Origin: Arcobacter sp. UBA7394
GTDB taxonomy: Bacteria > Campylobacterota > Campylobacteria > Campylobacterales > Arcobacteraceae
Direction: 5' to 3'
Assembly (NCBI GenBank): GCA_002470185.1
Contig: DKNG01000141.1
Location: 1 to 7,363, forward strand
Length of the DNA stretch: 7,363 nucleotides
Shown: positions 1-6,760 of the stretch, piece by piece
How the letters are laid out: the number at the start of each line of letters is the position of its first letter
Numbering within the stretch: position 1 is the stretch's first letter
The notes under the pieces: model-generated
Told to the model about the DNA's origin: nothing
Seen by the model: only the letters and a program-made list of their open reading frames with translations
Databases searched by the model: none
Position numbers and translations under genes: made by a program

Positions 1-384
1 ACAGATGGTTTATATGAACTATTTGGTAGATTTGAAGTCGAGCGTTACTTAGAATATAATGCTTATAACTTCCCTAAAACTTTTGATCCATTGTCTTATC
101 TTTATATATGTAAGACTATGAATATTTTTGATGCAGGAAGAAATAAAGATAAATTAGAAGATTCATTTGATAAAATCAAATGTAATCTACATCTTATATC
201 TTTTGAAGATGATATGCTATTCTTCCCTGAAGAGATGGAAGAGATAAGAGATATTATGCATAAGCTTGGAAAAAAAGACCAAGTAACATACAAAATGGTA
301 AACAGTAAATCAGGACATGATTCATTTTTGGTTGAACTAGAGAAATTTGAAGACCATGTATTAGATATATTAAATAAGGAATAA
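1..384 (+). CDS. metX: Homoserine O-acetyltransferase, C-terminal part (5' end outside window)
   Basis: This is the last 127 codons of an alpha/beta-hydrolase-fold acyltransferase, open from base 1 to a TAA at 382-384. MetX transfers acetyl from acetyl-CoA to homoserine in the cytoplasm, the committed activation step of methionine synthesis. The recognisable parts are the FDPLSYLYICKTMNIFDAG segment, which matches the family's 'F D.NSYLYLT.AMD.FD' region, then ISFEDDMLFFP, whose Asp codon at 211-213 is the expected catalytic acid, and SGHDSFL, whose His codon at 316-318 is the expected catalytic histidine. Family members are about 370 residues, so roughly two thirds lies upstream; the nucleophilic serine cannot be checked here. 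An internal ATG at 91 is not the start, because the family match runs through it to the window edge. Homoserine O-succinyltransferases of the same fold are hard to exclude from the C-terminus alone. The gene is followed two bases later by xseB, so the two are probably co-transcribed. Confidence 0.88.
   Translation, partial: TDGLYELFGRFEVERYLEYNAYNFPKTFDPLSYLYICKTMNIFDAGRNKDKLEDSFDKIKCNLHLISFEDDMLFFPEEMEEIRDIMHKLGKKDQVTYKMVNSKSGHDSFLVELEKFEDHVLDILNKE
376..380 (+). promoter_or_regulatory. Ribosome binding site that fixes the xseB TTG start
   Basis: AAGGA lies inside the last codons of metX, six bases before TTG at 387-389. No in-frame ATG occurs near the start of the XseB homology, so this Shine-Dalgarno sequence is the main evidence that TTG is used. 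Confidence 0.7.
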
Positions 385-386
385 AT

Positions 387-587
387 TTGAGTACAGAAAA
401 AAAAGAAGAATTAGCTTTTGAAGATAAAATCGTAAAAGCAAAAGAATTATTAGAAAAACTATCTAACCCACAAATTACATTAAGTGATTCAGTAGATGTA
501 TATAAAAATGGAATCAAAGAGCTTGATGAAGCACAAAAACTTCTAGATGAAGCAAAACTAATATTTACTACAGAGAATAAAAACTAA
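387..587 (+). CDS. xseB: Exodeoxyribonuclease VII small subunit
   Basis: This encodes a 66-residue, highly charged helical protein. XseB subunits assemble on the large subunit XseA to form exonuclease VII, which degrades single-stranded DNA from both ends to short oligonucleotides in repair and recombination. The sequence shows the family's helix-turn-helix hairpin: a first helix with LLEKLSNPQITLSDSVDVYK, corresponding to the 'LE.i...Ls..iSL.esv.lYk.G' signature, and a second with GIKELDEAQKLLDEAKLIF. Length is slightly below the usual 70-85 residues. Translation starts at TTG (387-389), two bases after the metX stop and six bases after AAGGA, so it is probably translationally linked to metX. 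The partner xseA is not in the window, which is normal. A hairpin terminator overlaps the stop codon. Confidence 0.88.
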   Translation: MSTEKKEELAFEDKIVKAKELLEKLSNPQITLSDSVDVYKNGIKELDEAQKLLDEAKLIFTTENKN

Positions 588-615
588 TAAACTTTTCCTT
601 TTGGGAAGTTTATTA
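585..615 (+). terminator. Probable terminator of the metX-xseB operon
   Basis: A hairpin starts at the xseB stop codon. AATAAACTT (586-594) pairs with AAGTTTATT (606-614), T585 pairs with A615, and TTC (595-597) pairs with GGG (603-605) partly through G-U pairs, leaving a five-base loop. The stem is followed only by a broken T-run, so it may be a weak intrinsic terminator. Confidence 0.55.
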
Positions 616-635
616 TCTAATCATAAATCTTACAC

Positions 636-649
636 TTGACTACAGTCAA
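636..649 (+). promoter_or_regulatory. FNR/CRP-type palindromic operator upstream of the thiF-like gene
   Basis: TTGAC-TACA-GTCAA is a perfect 5-4-5 inverted repeat; read another way it is TTGACT-AC-AGTCAA. The spacing equals that of FNR-family boxes (TTGAT-N4-ATCAA) and of the Campylobacter NssR box (TTAAC-N4-GTTAA). Its centre, 642.5, is about 41.5 bases before the predicted transcription start near 684, the standard place for a class II activator. The regulator is not in the window, so its identity is inference. Confidence 0.5.
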
Positions 650-667
650 AGAAATTTAACCTTATTT

Positions 668-676
668 TGCTATCAT
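668..676 (+). promoter_or_regulatory. Extended -10 promoter of the thiF-like gene
   Basis: TGC directly precedes TATCAT (671-676), giving an extended -10 box behind a T-rich stretch (662-668), as in Campylobacterota housekeeping promoters. No good -35 box lies at normal distance; the TTGACT at 636-641 is 29 bases away and is better read as half of the palindrome. Transcription should start near 683-684. An alternative -10, TACAAT, overlaps at 677-682. Confidence 0.5.
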
Positions 677-728
677 TACAATATAAAATAATATAAATAA
701 ACTATACTTATATACTAAGGATTAAACA

Positions 729-1409
729 ATGAGCGAAATACACGAGTTTTTCAATAGACAAATAAAGCTTTGGGGTGAAGATACTCAAGATTCATTACAA
801 AATAAAAAAGTTGCAATTATTGGTAGTGGTGGATTAGGGTGTACTTTGGCAATTGCACTTGGTGCTTCAGGAATTGGAGAATTTGCATTTGTTGATTTTG
901 ATGAGGTTGGTGTTCATAATATTCATAGACAAATTGGATTTAAAGTTGGTGATGACGGAAAAGCTAAGTGTGAAGTTTTAAAAGAACTTGTAGAAGCTAG
1001 ATGTCCATATACAAAAGTAACTGCTTATAATGAATCTTTCCAAGATTTTGCTAAAAGAGGTTTAGAATTCGATTTAATTATTGATGGAACTGATAATCTT
1101 CCAACACGTGCTGATATTAATGCATATTGTATGGAAAACAATCAAGCTTGGATTTATGGTTCTGTTGAAGAATTCCATGGGCAAGTTTGTTTCTTTGAAA
1201 AAGCTTCATATGAAGCAGTATTCCAAATCAATGATAGAAAACCAAATGGTATTGCTTGTCCAATTGTAATGCATATTGGTTCGCTTCAAGCAAACCTTGC
1301 TATTAGATATTTAACAGGTTTACCAGTTAAAAAAGATGTATTATATTACTTATCATTTGATGATGAAGGTGTAATTTCTACTAAAAAATTTAATTTACCT
1401 GCTTCATAA
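729..1409 (+). CDS. ThiF/MoeB/HesA-family adenylyltransferase (E1-like)
   Basis: This encodes a 226-residue cytoplasmic E1-like enzyme. Family members use ATP-Mg to adenylate the C-terminal Gly of a ubiquitin-like sulfur carrier such as ThiS or MoaD. Visible family features in order are RQIKLWGE (Arg10, the conserved N-terminal arginine), the nucleotide-binding loop GSGGLG (32-37), DFDEV (Asp56, Asp58), NIHRQ (Asn64, Arg67, Gln68), Lys80, and DGTDN (Asp119, Asp122, Asn123). The C-terminal core GSLQANLAIRYLTG (184-197) closely resembles MoeB. The two zinc-binding CxxC pairs of MoeB and most ThiF proteins are absent: where MoeB has CYRC, this protein has YEAVFQ. Cys177 (IACPIV) is the nearest candidate for a reactive cysteine. 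The start is supported by TAAGGA at 716-721, seven bases before the ATG. The gene stands alone with its own promoter and terminator, and no carrier protein, rhodanese, thiamine or molybdenum-cofactor gene is adjacent, so the substrate cannot be named. Confidence 0.85.
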   Translation: MSEIHEFFNRQIKLWGEDTQDSLQNKKVAIIGSGGLGCTLAIALGASGIGEFAFVDFDEVGVHNIHRQIGFKVGDDGKAKCEVLKELVEARCPYTKVTAYNESFQDFAKRGLEFDLIIDGTDNLPTRADINAYCMENNQAWIYGSVEEFHGQVCFFEKASYEAVFQINDRKPNGIACPIVMHIGSLQANLAIRYLTGLPVKKDVLYYLSFDDEGVISTKKFNLPAS

Positions 1410-1416
1410 ACTATAT

Positions 1417-1450
1417 AAAAATAGCGTTATTTTACAATAATGCTATTTTT
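1417..1450 (+). terminator. Intrinsic terminator after the thiF-like gene
   Basis: A 15-base-pair stem is formed by 1417-1431 and 1436-1450, with one G-U pair and a TTAC loop. The right arm ends in five T residues and the left arm begins with five A residues, so it could stop transcription from either direction. It lies eight bases after the stop codon and separates this gene from carB. Confidence 0.85.
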
Positions 1451-1478
1451 GTTCATCTTCAAAAATTATTCCATATTG

Positions 1479-1512
1479 TATAACCATTTTTTAAGCACTT
1501 CTTAGATATACT
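1479..1512 (+). promoter_or_regulatory. Candidate promoter region of carB
   Basis: Two -10-like boxes lie in the 97 bases between the terminator and the carB start: TATAAC (1479-1484, preceded by TG) and TATACT (1507-1512, preceded by a TTTTTTAAG run ending at 1495). The first would give a leader of nearly 60 bases and the second one of about 30. Neither has a convincing -35 box, and the sequence does not decide between them. Confidence 0.35.
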
Positions 1513-1536
1513 TCCCAAATTTATAAAAATATATGT

Positions 1537-1541
1537 GGGGA
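1537..1541 (+). promoter_or_regulatory. Ribosome binding site that fixes the carB start
   Basis: GGGGA lies six bases before ATG 1548. An in-frame ATG at 1533 would place this site inside the coding sequence and add five residues (MWGIF) not expected at the start of CarB, so 1548 is the better start. Confidence 0.7.
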
Positions 1542-1547
1542 ATTTTT

Positions 1548-4500
1548 ATGCCAAAAAGAGAAGATATAAAGTCTATTTTACTTATCGGTTCTGGACCAAT
1601 TATTATTGGTCAAGCGTGTGAGTTTGATTACTCTGGTACTCAAGCTACTAAAACGCTTAAAGAATTAGGTTATAGAGTTGTTTTAATTAATTCAAATCCA
1701 GCTACGATCATGACTGATCCAGAGTTTGCTGATAAAACTTATATTGAGCCAATTACAGAAGAAGTAGTTGCCAAAATTATTGAAAAAGAAAACATAGATG
1801 CTATCTTACCTACAATGGGTGGACAAACAGCACTAAATGTTGCGACATCTATGTATGATAAAGGTATGCTTGATGGTGTTCAGTTCCTTGGAGCTCATCC
1901 AGATGCTATTAAAAAAGGTGAAGATAGACATCTTTTCAACGAAGCAATGATTAAAATTGGTATGGACTTACCAAAATCTGCAAATGCTTATACTGTTGAA
2001 GAAGCAATTGTAAAAGCAAAAGAAATTGGATTCCCAGTTATATCTAGAGCATCATTCACACTTGCTGGTGGTGGTTCTGGTGTTGCATATAATATGGAAG
2101 AATTCAAAGCTTTAGCAGAAGCTGGTATTGAAGCTTCTCCAATTAACGAGATTGAAATTATGGAATCTATGTTAGGTTGGAAAGAATACGAAATGGAAGT
2201 TATCAGAGATAAAAAAGATAACTGTATCATTGTATGTTCTATTGAAAACTTAGACCCAATGGGTGTACATACAGGAGATTCTACTACTATTGCTCCTGCA
2301 CTTACTTTAACTGATAAAGAATACCAAGATATGAGAAATGCTTCTTTTGCAATTCTGCGAGAAATTGGTGTTGATACTGGTGGATCAAACGTACAATTCT
2401 CAATTTGTCCAAATACTGGAAGAATGATTGTAATTGAAATGAATCCAAGAGTATCTAGATCTTCTGCATTAGCATCTAAAGCAACTGGTTATCCTATTGC
2501 AAAAGTTGCAACATTATTAGCAGTTGGATTTACTTTAGATGAAATTGAAAATGATATTACTGGTACTACTGCTTCGTTTGAACCTGTAATTGATTATATT
2601 GTTACTAAAGTTCCTAGATTTACTTTTGAAAAATTCCCTAAAGCAGATTCTACACTTTCAACTGGTATGAAATCAGTTGGTGAAGTAATGGCTATTGGTA
2701 GAACTTTTAACGAGTCTATCCAAAAAGCATTATGTTCTATGGAAACTGGTCTTGTAGGATTTGATTCTTTATCTACTGATTTAGAATTTATTAAAAAAGA
2801 AATTAGAAGACCAAACTGTGATAGATTATTATACTTAATGGATGGTATGAGACAAGGTTTATCAAATGAAGATATCTTTGACTTATGTAAAGTAGATCCA
2901 TGGTTCTTAACTAAATACAGAGAAATGTATAATATTGAACAATCAATTGATGCATCAATTTTAACAAATGAAGAAGCAATGAGAATTGCAAAAGTAAATG
3001 GTTTCTCTGATGCAATGATTGCTCAACTTATTTCAAAAACTGAAGAAGATGTGTATCAAGCAAGAAAAGAATTAGATGTAAACTTAGAGTACAACGAAGT
3101 TGATACTTGTGCTGCTGAATTCAAGGCACTTACACCTTACCTTTACTCAACTACAAACATTACAAAATTACCAAAAGTTGAAAAACCAGTAAGTAATGAT
3201 AAAAAAGTATTAATCATCGGTGGTGGTCCAAACAGAATTGGTCAAGGTATTGAGTTTGATTATTGTTGTGTACACGCATCATTTGCACTAAATGAAATTG
3301 GTGTAAAAACAATTATGTATAACTGTAACCCAGAAACTGTATCTACTGATTATGATACATCTGATATTTTATACTTCGAACCAATTGACTTCGAACACGT
3401 AAGATCAGTAATTGAAAATGAAAATCCAGATGGTATTATTGTACATTTTGGTGGACAAACTCCATTAAAATTAGCAAATGCAATCCATGCTGCTGGTGGT
3501 AAAATCATTGGTACTACTGCTGAAGTAATTGATTTAGCAGAAGATAGAGAAAAATTCTCTACATTCGTTGAAAAAGCTGGATTATTACAACCTGAAAATG
3601 GTACTGCTGTTGAAGTAAATGGTGCTATTGAAATTGCTGAAAGAATTGGATACCCAGTGCTTGTAAGACCTTCTTTTGTACTTGGTGGAAGAGGAATGAG
3701 AATTGTTTATTCAACTGATGAATTAAAACAATATATGGCAGAAGCAGTTTCAGTTTCAAATGATGCTCCTGTATTAATTGATAAATTCTTAGATAGAGCA
3801 ATTGAACTTGATGTTGATTGTATTTCTGATGGTAAAGAAGTTTATATTGGTGGAATCATGCAACATATTGAAGAAGCTGGTGTTCACTCTGGTGACTCTG
3901 CTTGTTCTTTACCACCTGTTTCAATTTCTGAAGAATTAATTAAAGAATTAGAAGAAAAAACAAAAGCAATGGCATTAGGACTTGGTGTTGTTGGTCTTAT
4001 GAATACTCAATATGCAATTCATAAAGGTCAAATTTTCTTAATTGAAGTAAACCCAAGAGCTTCTAGAACTGTTCCATTTGTTTCTAAAGCAACTGGTATG
4101 CCTTTAGCAAAAATTGCTACTAGAGTTATGTGGGGTGAAACTTTAAGAGATGCATTAGCTGCTTATGATAAAGATATTGTTACTGAAGATAACGGAGTAT
4201 TAAAACCTAAATTAAAAGGTCATATTTCTGTTAAAGAAGCAGTATTCCCATTCAATAAATTATCTGGATCAGATATGATTCTTACACCTGAGATGAAATC
4301 AACTGGTGAGGTTATGGGTATTTCTGATAACTTCGGTGAAGCATATGCAAAAGCACAAAGTGCTGCTAAAAATAGCTTACCAACTGAAGGTAAAGTATTC
4401 ATTTCTTTATGTGATTTAGATAAAGAATTTGCTCCTGAAATTGCTAAAGGTTTAGTAGATGAAGGTTTCACTGTAGTTGCTACTGGTGGAACTCATAAGT

Positions 4501-4790
4501 CTATTACTGATGCTGGAATTGAGTGTGAAAAAGTACTTAAAATTTCAGAAGGTCGTCCTAATATTACTGATGCAATCACTAATGGTGAAATTGCATTAGC
4601 ATTTAACACATCTGATGGAAAAGAGTCATCGAAAGATGATGGTAAAAACATCAGAAGAGCTGTATTAAAAGAAAATGTTCCTTATGGTACAACAGCTGCT
4701 ACTGCATTAGCTTGTATTGAAGCAATGAAAGCTCTTAAGAGTAAAGAAGGCGTTCATGTACAATCTATTCAGGAATTCTTAGCTGACTAA
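1548..4790 (+). CDS. carB: Carbamoyl-phosphate synthase large subunit
   Basis: CarB makes carbamoyl phosphate from bicarbonate, two ATP and ammonia; the ammonia comes from glutamine through the CarA subunit. The product feeds pyrimidine and arginine synthesis in the cytoplasm. The protein has 1080 residues, close to the 1073 of E. coli. The carboxyphosphate half (about 1-400) begins with [20 protein letters not shown] (14-33) and carries the metal-binding IEMNPRVSR with Glu297 and Asn299. The oligomerisation domain spans about 400-547. The carbamoyl-phosphate half (about 548-940) repeats the same plan, with [15 protein letters not shown] from 558 and IEVNPRASR with Glu833 and Asn835. The MGS-like allosteric domain (about 946-1080) contains ATGGTHKS (978-985), the phosphate-site region where UMP or IMP bind in homologues. 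All regions look intact and no frameshift is seen. carA is not adjacent, as is common in Campylobacterota. The stop codon overlaps the next gene's ATG (TAATG). Confidence 0.98.
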   Translation: MPKREDIKSILLIGSGPIIIGQACEFDYSGTQATKTLKELGYRVVLINSNPATIMTDPEFADKTYIEPITEEVVAKIIEKENIDAILPTMGGQTALNVATSMYDKGMLDGVQFLGAHPDAIKKGEDRHLFNEAMIKIGMDLPKSANAYTVEEAIVKAKEIGFPVISRASFTLAGGGSGVAYNMEEFKALAEAGIEASPINEIEIMESMLGWKEYEMEVIRDKKDNCIIVCSIENLDPMGVHTGDSTTIAPALTLTDKEYQDMRNASFAILREIGVDTGGSNVQFSICPNTGRMIVIEMNPRVSRSSALASKATGYPIAKVATLLAVGFTLDEIENDITGTTASFEPVIDYIVTKVPRFTFEKFPKADSTLSTGMKSVGEVMAIGRTFNESIQKALCSMETGLVGFDSLSTDLEFIKKEIRRPNCDRLLYLMDGMRQGLSNEDIFDLCKVDPWFLTKYREMYNIEQSIDASILTNEEAMRIAKVNGFSDAMIAQLISKTEEDVYQARKELDVNLEYNEVDTCAAEFKALTPYLYSTTNITKLPKVEKPVSNDKKVLIIGGGPNRIGQGIEFDYCCVHASFALNEIGVKTIMYNCNPETVSTDYDTSDILYFEPIDFEHVRSVIENENPDGIIVHFGGQTPLKLANAIHAAGGKIIGTTAEVIDLAEDREKFSTFVEKAGLLQPENGTAVEVNGAIEIAERIGYPVLVRPSFVLGGRGMRIVYSTDELKQYMAEAVSVSNDAPVLIDKFLDRAIELDVDCISDGKEVYIGGIMQHIEEAGVHSGDSACSLPPVSISEELIKELEEKTKAMALGLGVVGLMNTQYAIHKGQIFLIEVNPRASRTVPFVSKATGMPLAKIATRVMWGETLRDALAAYDKDIVTEDNGVLKPKLKGHISVKEAVFPFNKLSGSDMILTPEMKSTGEVMGISDNFGEAYAKAQSAAKNSLPTEGKVFISLCDLDKEFAPEIAKGLVDEGFTVVATGGTHKSITDAGIECEKVLKISEGRPNITDAITNGEIALAFNTSDGKESSKDDGKNIRRAVLKENVPYGTTAATALACIEAMKALKSKEGVHVQSIQEFLAD

Positions 4791-5233
4791 TGAACTCTTC
4801 ATTAGTTTATCTTGTTCAAACTGATACAACTGTAGGTTTCTCATCATCAAGTGATGAGAGCCTTTCAGATGTAAAACAAAGACCTAGGTCAAAAAAAATA
4901 CTTCATACTGTAGATTCTTTTAAAACACTAAACCAATATACACGAATTCCTAAAAAATTCAGAAAAATAGTACGTAAATCTACTAAAACAACTTTTATTT
5001 ATCCTAATCTTAATTCATTTCGTGTTATCGAAAAAGAAGCAACTTTTTATAATTTTATTAAAAAATTCAAGATTTTATATTCAACTTCAGCTAATCTAAC
5101 TGGTAATAAATTTGATGAAAAATTTGCTTTATTAAATAGTGATATTATTGTTAATAATAATAATGGTTTTAGTGAAAAAGTATCTTCTTCTATTTATAAA
5201 TTAAGTAAGTCAAAAAGTTTAAGAATAAGATGA
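4790..5233 (+). CDS. Short YrdC/Sua5-fold protein, probable threonylcarbamoyl-AMP synthase relative
   Basis: This encodes a basic, lysine-rich protein of 147 residues with a recognisable but reduced YrdC domain. Family members (TsaC/Sua5) combine threonine, bicarbonate and ATP into threonylcarbamoyl-AMP for the t6A modification of ANN-decoding tRNAs. Visible matches are VQTDTTVGF (9-17, for PTDTVYGL), KQRPRSKK (29-36, for the K.RP..KP substrate loop), TTFIYP (67-72, for VTFV.P), SFRVI (76-80, for the R.P segment), STSANLTG (98-105, nearly exact), and SSSIYKL (132-138, for PSTIVDL). The protein is shorter than E. coli TsaC (190 residues) and YciO (206): the 'PGP' before TFIYP is missing and the segment after KxRP is compressed. 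The start is set by the TAATG overlap with carB, which implies translational coupling. Whether it makes t6A or has another RNA-binding role cannot be decided without knowing whether the genome has a second TsaC. Confidence 0.75.
   Translation: MNSSLVYLVQTDTTVGFSSSSDESLSDVKQRPRSKKILHTVDSFKTLNQYTRIPKKFRKIVRKSTKTTFIYPNLNSFRVIEKEATFYNFIKKFKILYSTSANLTGNKFDEKFALLNSDIIVNNNNGFSEKVSSSIYKLSKSKSLRIR
4835..4862 (+). repeat. Hairpin inside the start of the YrdC-family gene
   Basis: CTCATCA (4840-4846) and TGATGAG (4852-4858) form a perfect seven-base-pair stem with a five-base loop. It extends by T-A, T-G and two G-C pairs around one bulged T, and TTTC follows. It lies 45 bases into the gene and codes for the serine run at residues 18-21, so it may simply reflect coding sequence. 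Confidence 0.4.
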
Positions 5234-5246
5234 TATAAGGTATAAT
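5218..5246 (+). promoter_or_regulatory. Promoter of the ATPase gene
   Basis: A perfect TATAAT (5241-5246) lies 17 bases after TTTAAG (5218-5223), which resembles the TTTAAG-type -35 element described for Campylobacter. The -35 box falls within the last codons of the YrdC-family gene. Transcription should start near 5253, leaving a leader of about 20 bases. Confidence 0.65.
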
Positions 5247-5273
5247 ACATATAAAATAACAAAAGATTATCTC

Positions 5274-6575
5274 ATGTTTATACAAAGAAATAAAGAACTA
5301 AAACTTTTAGAAACAAGCTATACAGAACCAAACTCTACTATTGACTTTGTTTTTGGACCAAGAAATAGTGGTAAGACTAGCTTATTAAATGAATTTTCTA
5401 AAGATAAAGATAGAATCTATATTTCTAATTATGAAATGATACCCTCACTTTTTTTCACTAAAATCGCAAATATAATTAATAACTTTTTTAAAAAAGATGA
5501 TGTTGATTTTACATTTTCCTCTTTTTTGGAAGTATTAGAGTTTTTATCTAAGCAAAACTTTGAGAATAAACTAATAGTAATTATTGATGACTTCCAAAAT
5601 ATTCAAAAAGTTGATAAAAAAGCTTTGAGTGATTTAATTACCTTTTGGAAAAAAACATTAAAAAATAAAAATATGCAATTAGTTTTGTCTTCATCACTAT
5701 TATTTAATGACGAATATGAAAAAGATATTAATAAACTAAAATCAAATGTAATACAACTGAATTATTTAGATTTTACAGCTATTAAATCTATGTTTCCAAA
5801 GCTTAATAAACTTGATCAACTATATGTATATTCATTATTAGGAACAACTCCCACAAATCTAAAATATTATAATCAGAATAAAAACTTTACTGATAATATT
5901 TTCAATTTATTCTTAGCTCCTAACTCTTATTTATTTGATTATGGAATAAGAGTATTGAAGTCAGAAATTACTGATATTGGAACATATGCTTCCATATTAC
6001 ACTCTATATCTCAAGGAAATACAAAGATAGGGGATATAGCAGCTTCATTAAACGTTAAATCAACATATTTAACAAGATATATACAAAAGCTAATAGATAT
6101 GATGGTTATTAAAAAAAGAGTACCTTTAAGAGAAGATAAAAAGAAATCAAAATTTGGTAGATATGAAATTCAAGATAATGCCTTAAAGTTTTGGTTTTCA
6201 TATATTTATCCAAACCTTTCAAAACTACAGTTTTCAAAAATAGAAGAGGTTAGTAAGTTAATTGAGGGAGAGTTTATTAGCAAAACAGTATTCCTTAATT
6301 ATATAAAATGTATAAAAGAATATATTTATGCAAATCAAAAAGATACTTTTTCTTACGAGCCAAGTTTCATTGGATCGTGGTGGGATAATAATGGTAGCAA
6401 TATTGATTTAATAGCTTATAATAATAAGTCAATAACTTTTGTGCAAATTCTTTGGGAAGATAAAGATATGGCAAAAATATCTTACGGAAAACTAAAAGCA
6501 AGTTCTGAAAAATTTCCAACAACTCTTGATAAAAAATATATAATCGTTACTAAAAACACATTCTTTAACATATAA
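5274..6575 (+). CDS. MNS/AAA-type P-loop ATPase with winged helix and degenerate DUF234-like C-terminus
   Basis: The 433-residue protein begins with FIQRNKEL, matching the 'F.gR.kEl..L' opening of the archaeal-type ATPase family (STAND/MNS clade). The Walker A loop GPRNSGKTS spans 28-36 and Walker B LIVIIDDFQN ends in Asp105-Asp106. A winged-helix region with GNTKIGDIAASLNVKSTYLT begins at 248 and runs to about 295. The C-terminus has RYEIQDNALKFWFSYIYP followed by GSWWDNNGSNIDLIAY from 367, the DUF234-type region related to PD-(D/E)XK nucleases. Here the usual E.D is N376-I-D378, and the usual ECKW strand is VQILW (390-394), so the acidic and lysine residues of a nuclease site are missing. 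No signal peptide or membrane segment is apparent. The role of this family is largely unknown; defence or toxin-like roles have been proposed for relatives. The start is the first ATG after the promoter, but its ribosome binding site is poor. It may also receive read-through from carB, since no terminator intervenes. Confidence 0.8.
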   Translation: MFIQRNKELKLLETSYTEPNSTIDFVFGPRNSGKTSLLNEFSKDKDRIYISNYEMIPSLFFTKIANIINNFFKKDDVDFTFSSFLEVLEFLSKQNFENKLIVIIDDFQNIQKVDKKALSDLITFWKKTLKNKNMQLVLSSSLLFNDEYEKDINKLKSNVIQLNYLDFTAIKSMFPKLNKLDQLYVYSLLGTTPTNLKYYNQNKNFTDNIFNLFLAPNSYLFDYGIRVLKSEITDIGTYASILHSISQGNTKIGDIAASLNVKSTYLTRYIQKLIDMMVIKKRVPLREDKKKSKFGRYEIQDNALKFWFSYIYPNLSKLQFSKIEEVSKLIEGEFISKTVFLNYIKCIKEYIYANQKDTFSYEPSFIGSWWDNNGSNIDLIAYNNKSITFVQILWEDKDMAKISYGKLKASSEKFPTTLDKKYIIVTKNTFFNI

Positions 6576-6600
6576 AATCAAAAAAAAACATTTATAAAAT

Positions 6601-6635
6601 ACTTAATTATTATGTTTGTTCACATAATAATTAGT
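6601..6635 (+). repeat. AT-rich hairpin downstream of the ATPase gene
   Basis: AATTATTATGT (6605-6615) pairs perfectly with ACATAATAATT (6622-6632), and the stem extends outward past one bulged T. No T-run follows, so it is a weak candidate for the ATPase terminator; it could also be a regulatory structure. A run of nine A residues lies just before it at 6580-6588. Confidence 0.45.
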
Positions 6636-6679
6636 AAATATCAGTACATATATTAAACTCCTAAAATTAGGCTTTAAAA

Positions 6680-6728
6680 ATTAATTAAAAACATTATTAT
6701 GTTTAATAACATATTAATTTTAATTAAT
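6680..6728. repeat. Nested inverted repeat upstream of the adhesin promoter
   Basis: ATTAATTAAAA (6680-6690) pairs with TTTTAATTAAT (6718-6728), 11 base pairs. Inside it, TATGTT (6698-6703) pairs with AACATA (6708-6713) around a TAAT loop. Its right end lies a few bases before the -35 region of the adhesin promoter, so it could be a protein-binding site, a bend or a weak terminator. Confidence 0.45.
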
Positions 6729-6733
6729 ATTGC

Positions 6734-6760
6734 TTGATTACTTGTAAATTTCGGTATAAT
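6734..6760 (+). promoter_or_regulatory. Promoter of the adhesin-like gene
   Basis: A perfect TATAAT (6755-6760) lies 34 bases before the ATG. TTGATT (6734-6739) at 15 bases or GCTTGA (6732-6737) at 17 bases are the candidate -35 boxes. Transcription should start near 6767. Confidence 0.65.

Noticed and set aside
254..517. 87-codon open frame on the minus strand across metX and xseB
   Set aside because: It is antisense to two well-supported genes, and its hydrophobic translation is the usual result of reading AT-rich lysine/glutamate codons backwards.
1081..1269. 62-codon frame on the plus strand inside the thiF-like gene
   Set aside because: It is out of frame within a conserved gene, with no upstream binding site.
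1533..1547. In-frame ATG at 1533 as the carB start
   Set aside because: The ribosome binding site GGGGA at 1537-1541 lies downstream of it, and the CarB family begins at the MPKREDIK encoded from 1548.
1988..2230. 80-codon open frame on the minus strand
   Set aside because: It lies wholly within conserved carB sequence, has no ribosome binding site or family resemblance, and is a shadow of carB codon usage.
4220..4471. 83-codon open frame on the minus strand
   Set aside because: It lies inside the CarB C-terminal region, with no independent support.
1548..4790. Internal duplication in carB
   Set aside because: The two similar halves are the well-known ancient duplication of all CarB proteins, not a new repeat.
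5483..5496. Perfect palindrome of six T and six A flanked by C and G
   Set aside because: It codes for an ordinary Phe-Lys stretch in an AT-rich gene, and the tracts are too short to suggest phase variation.
6580..6588. Run of nine A residues as a phase-variation tract
   Set aside because: It is outside any gene and about 150 bases from the nearest -35 box, so slippage has no evident effect on a reading frame or promoter spacing.
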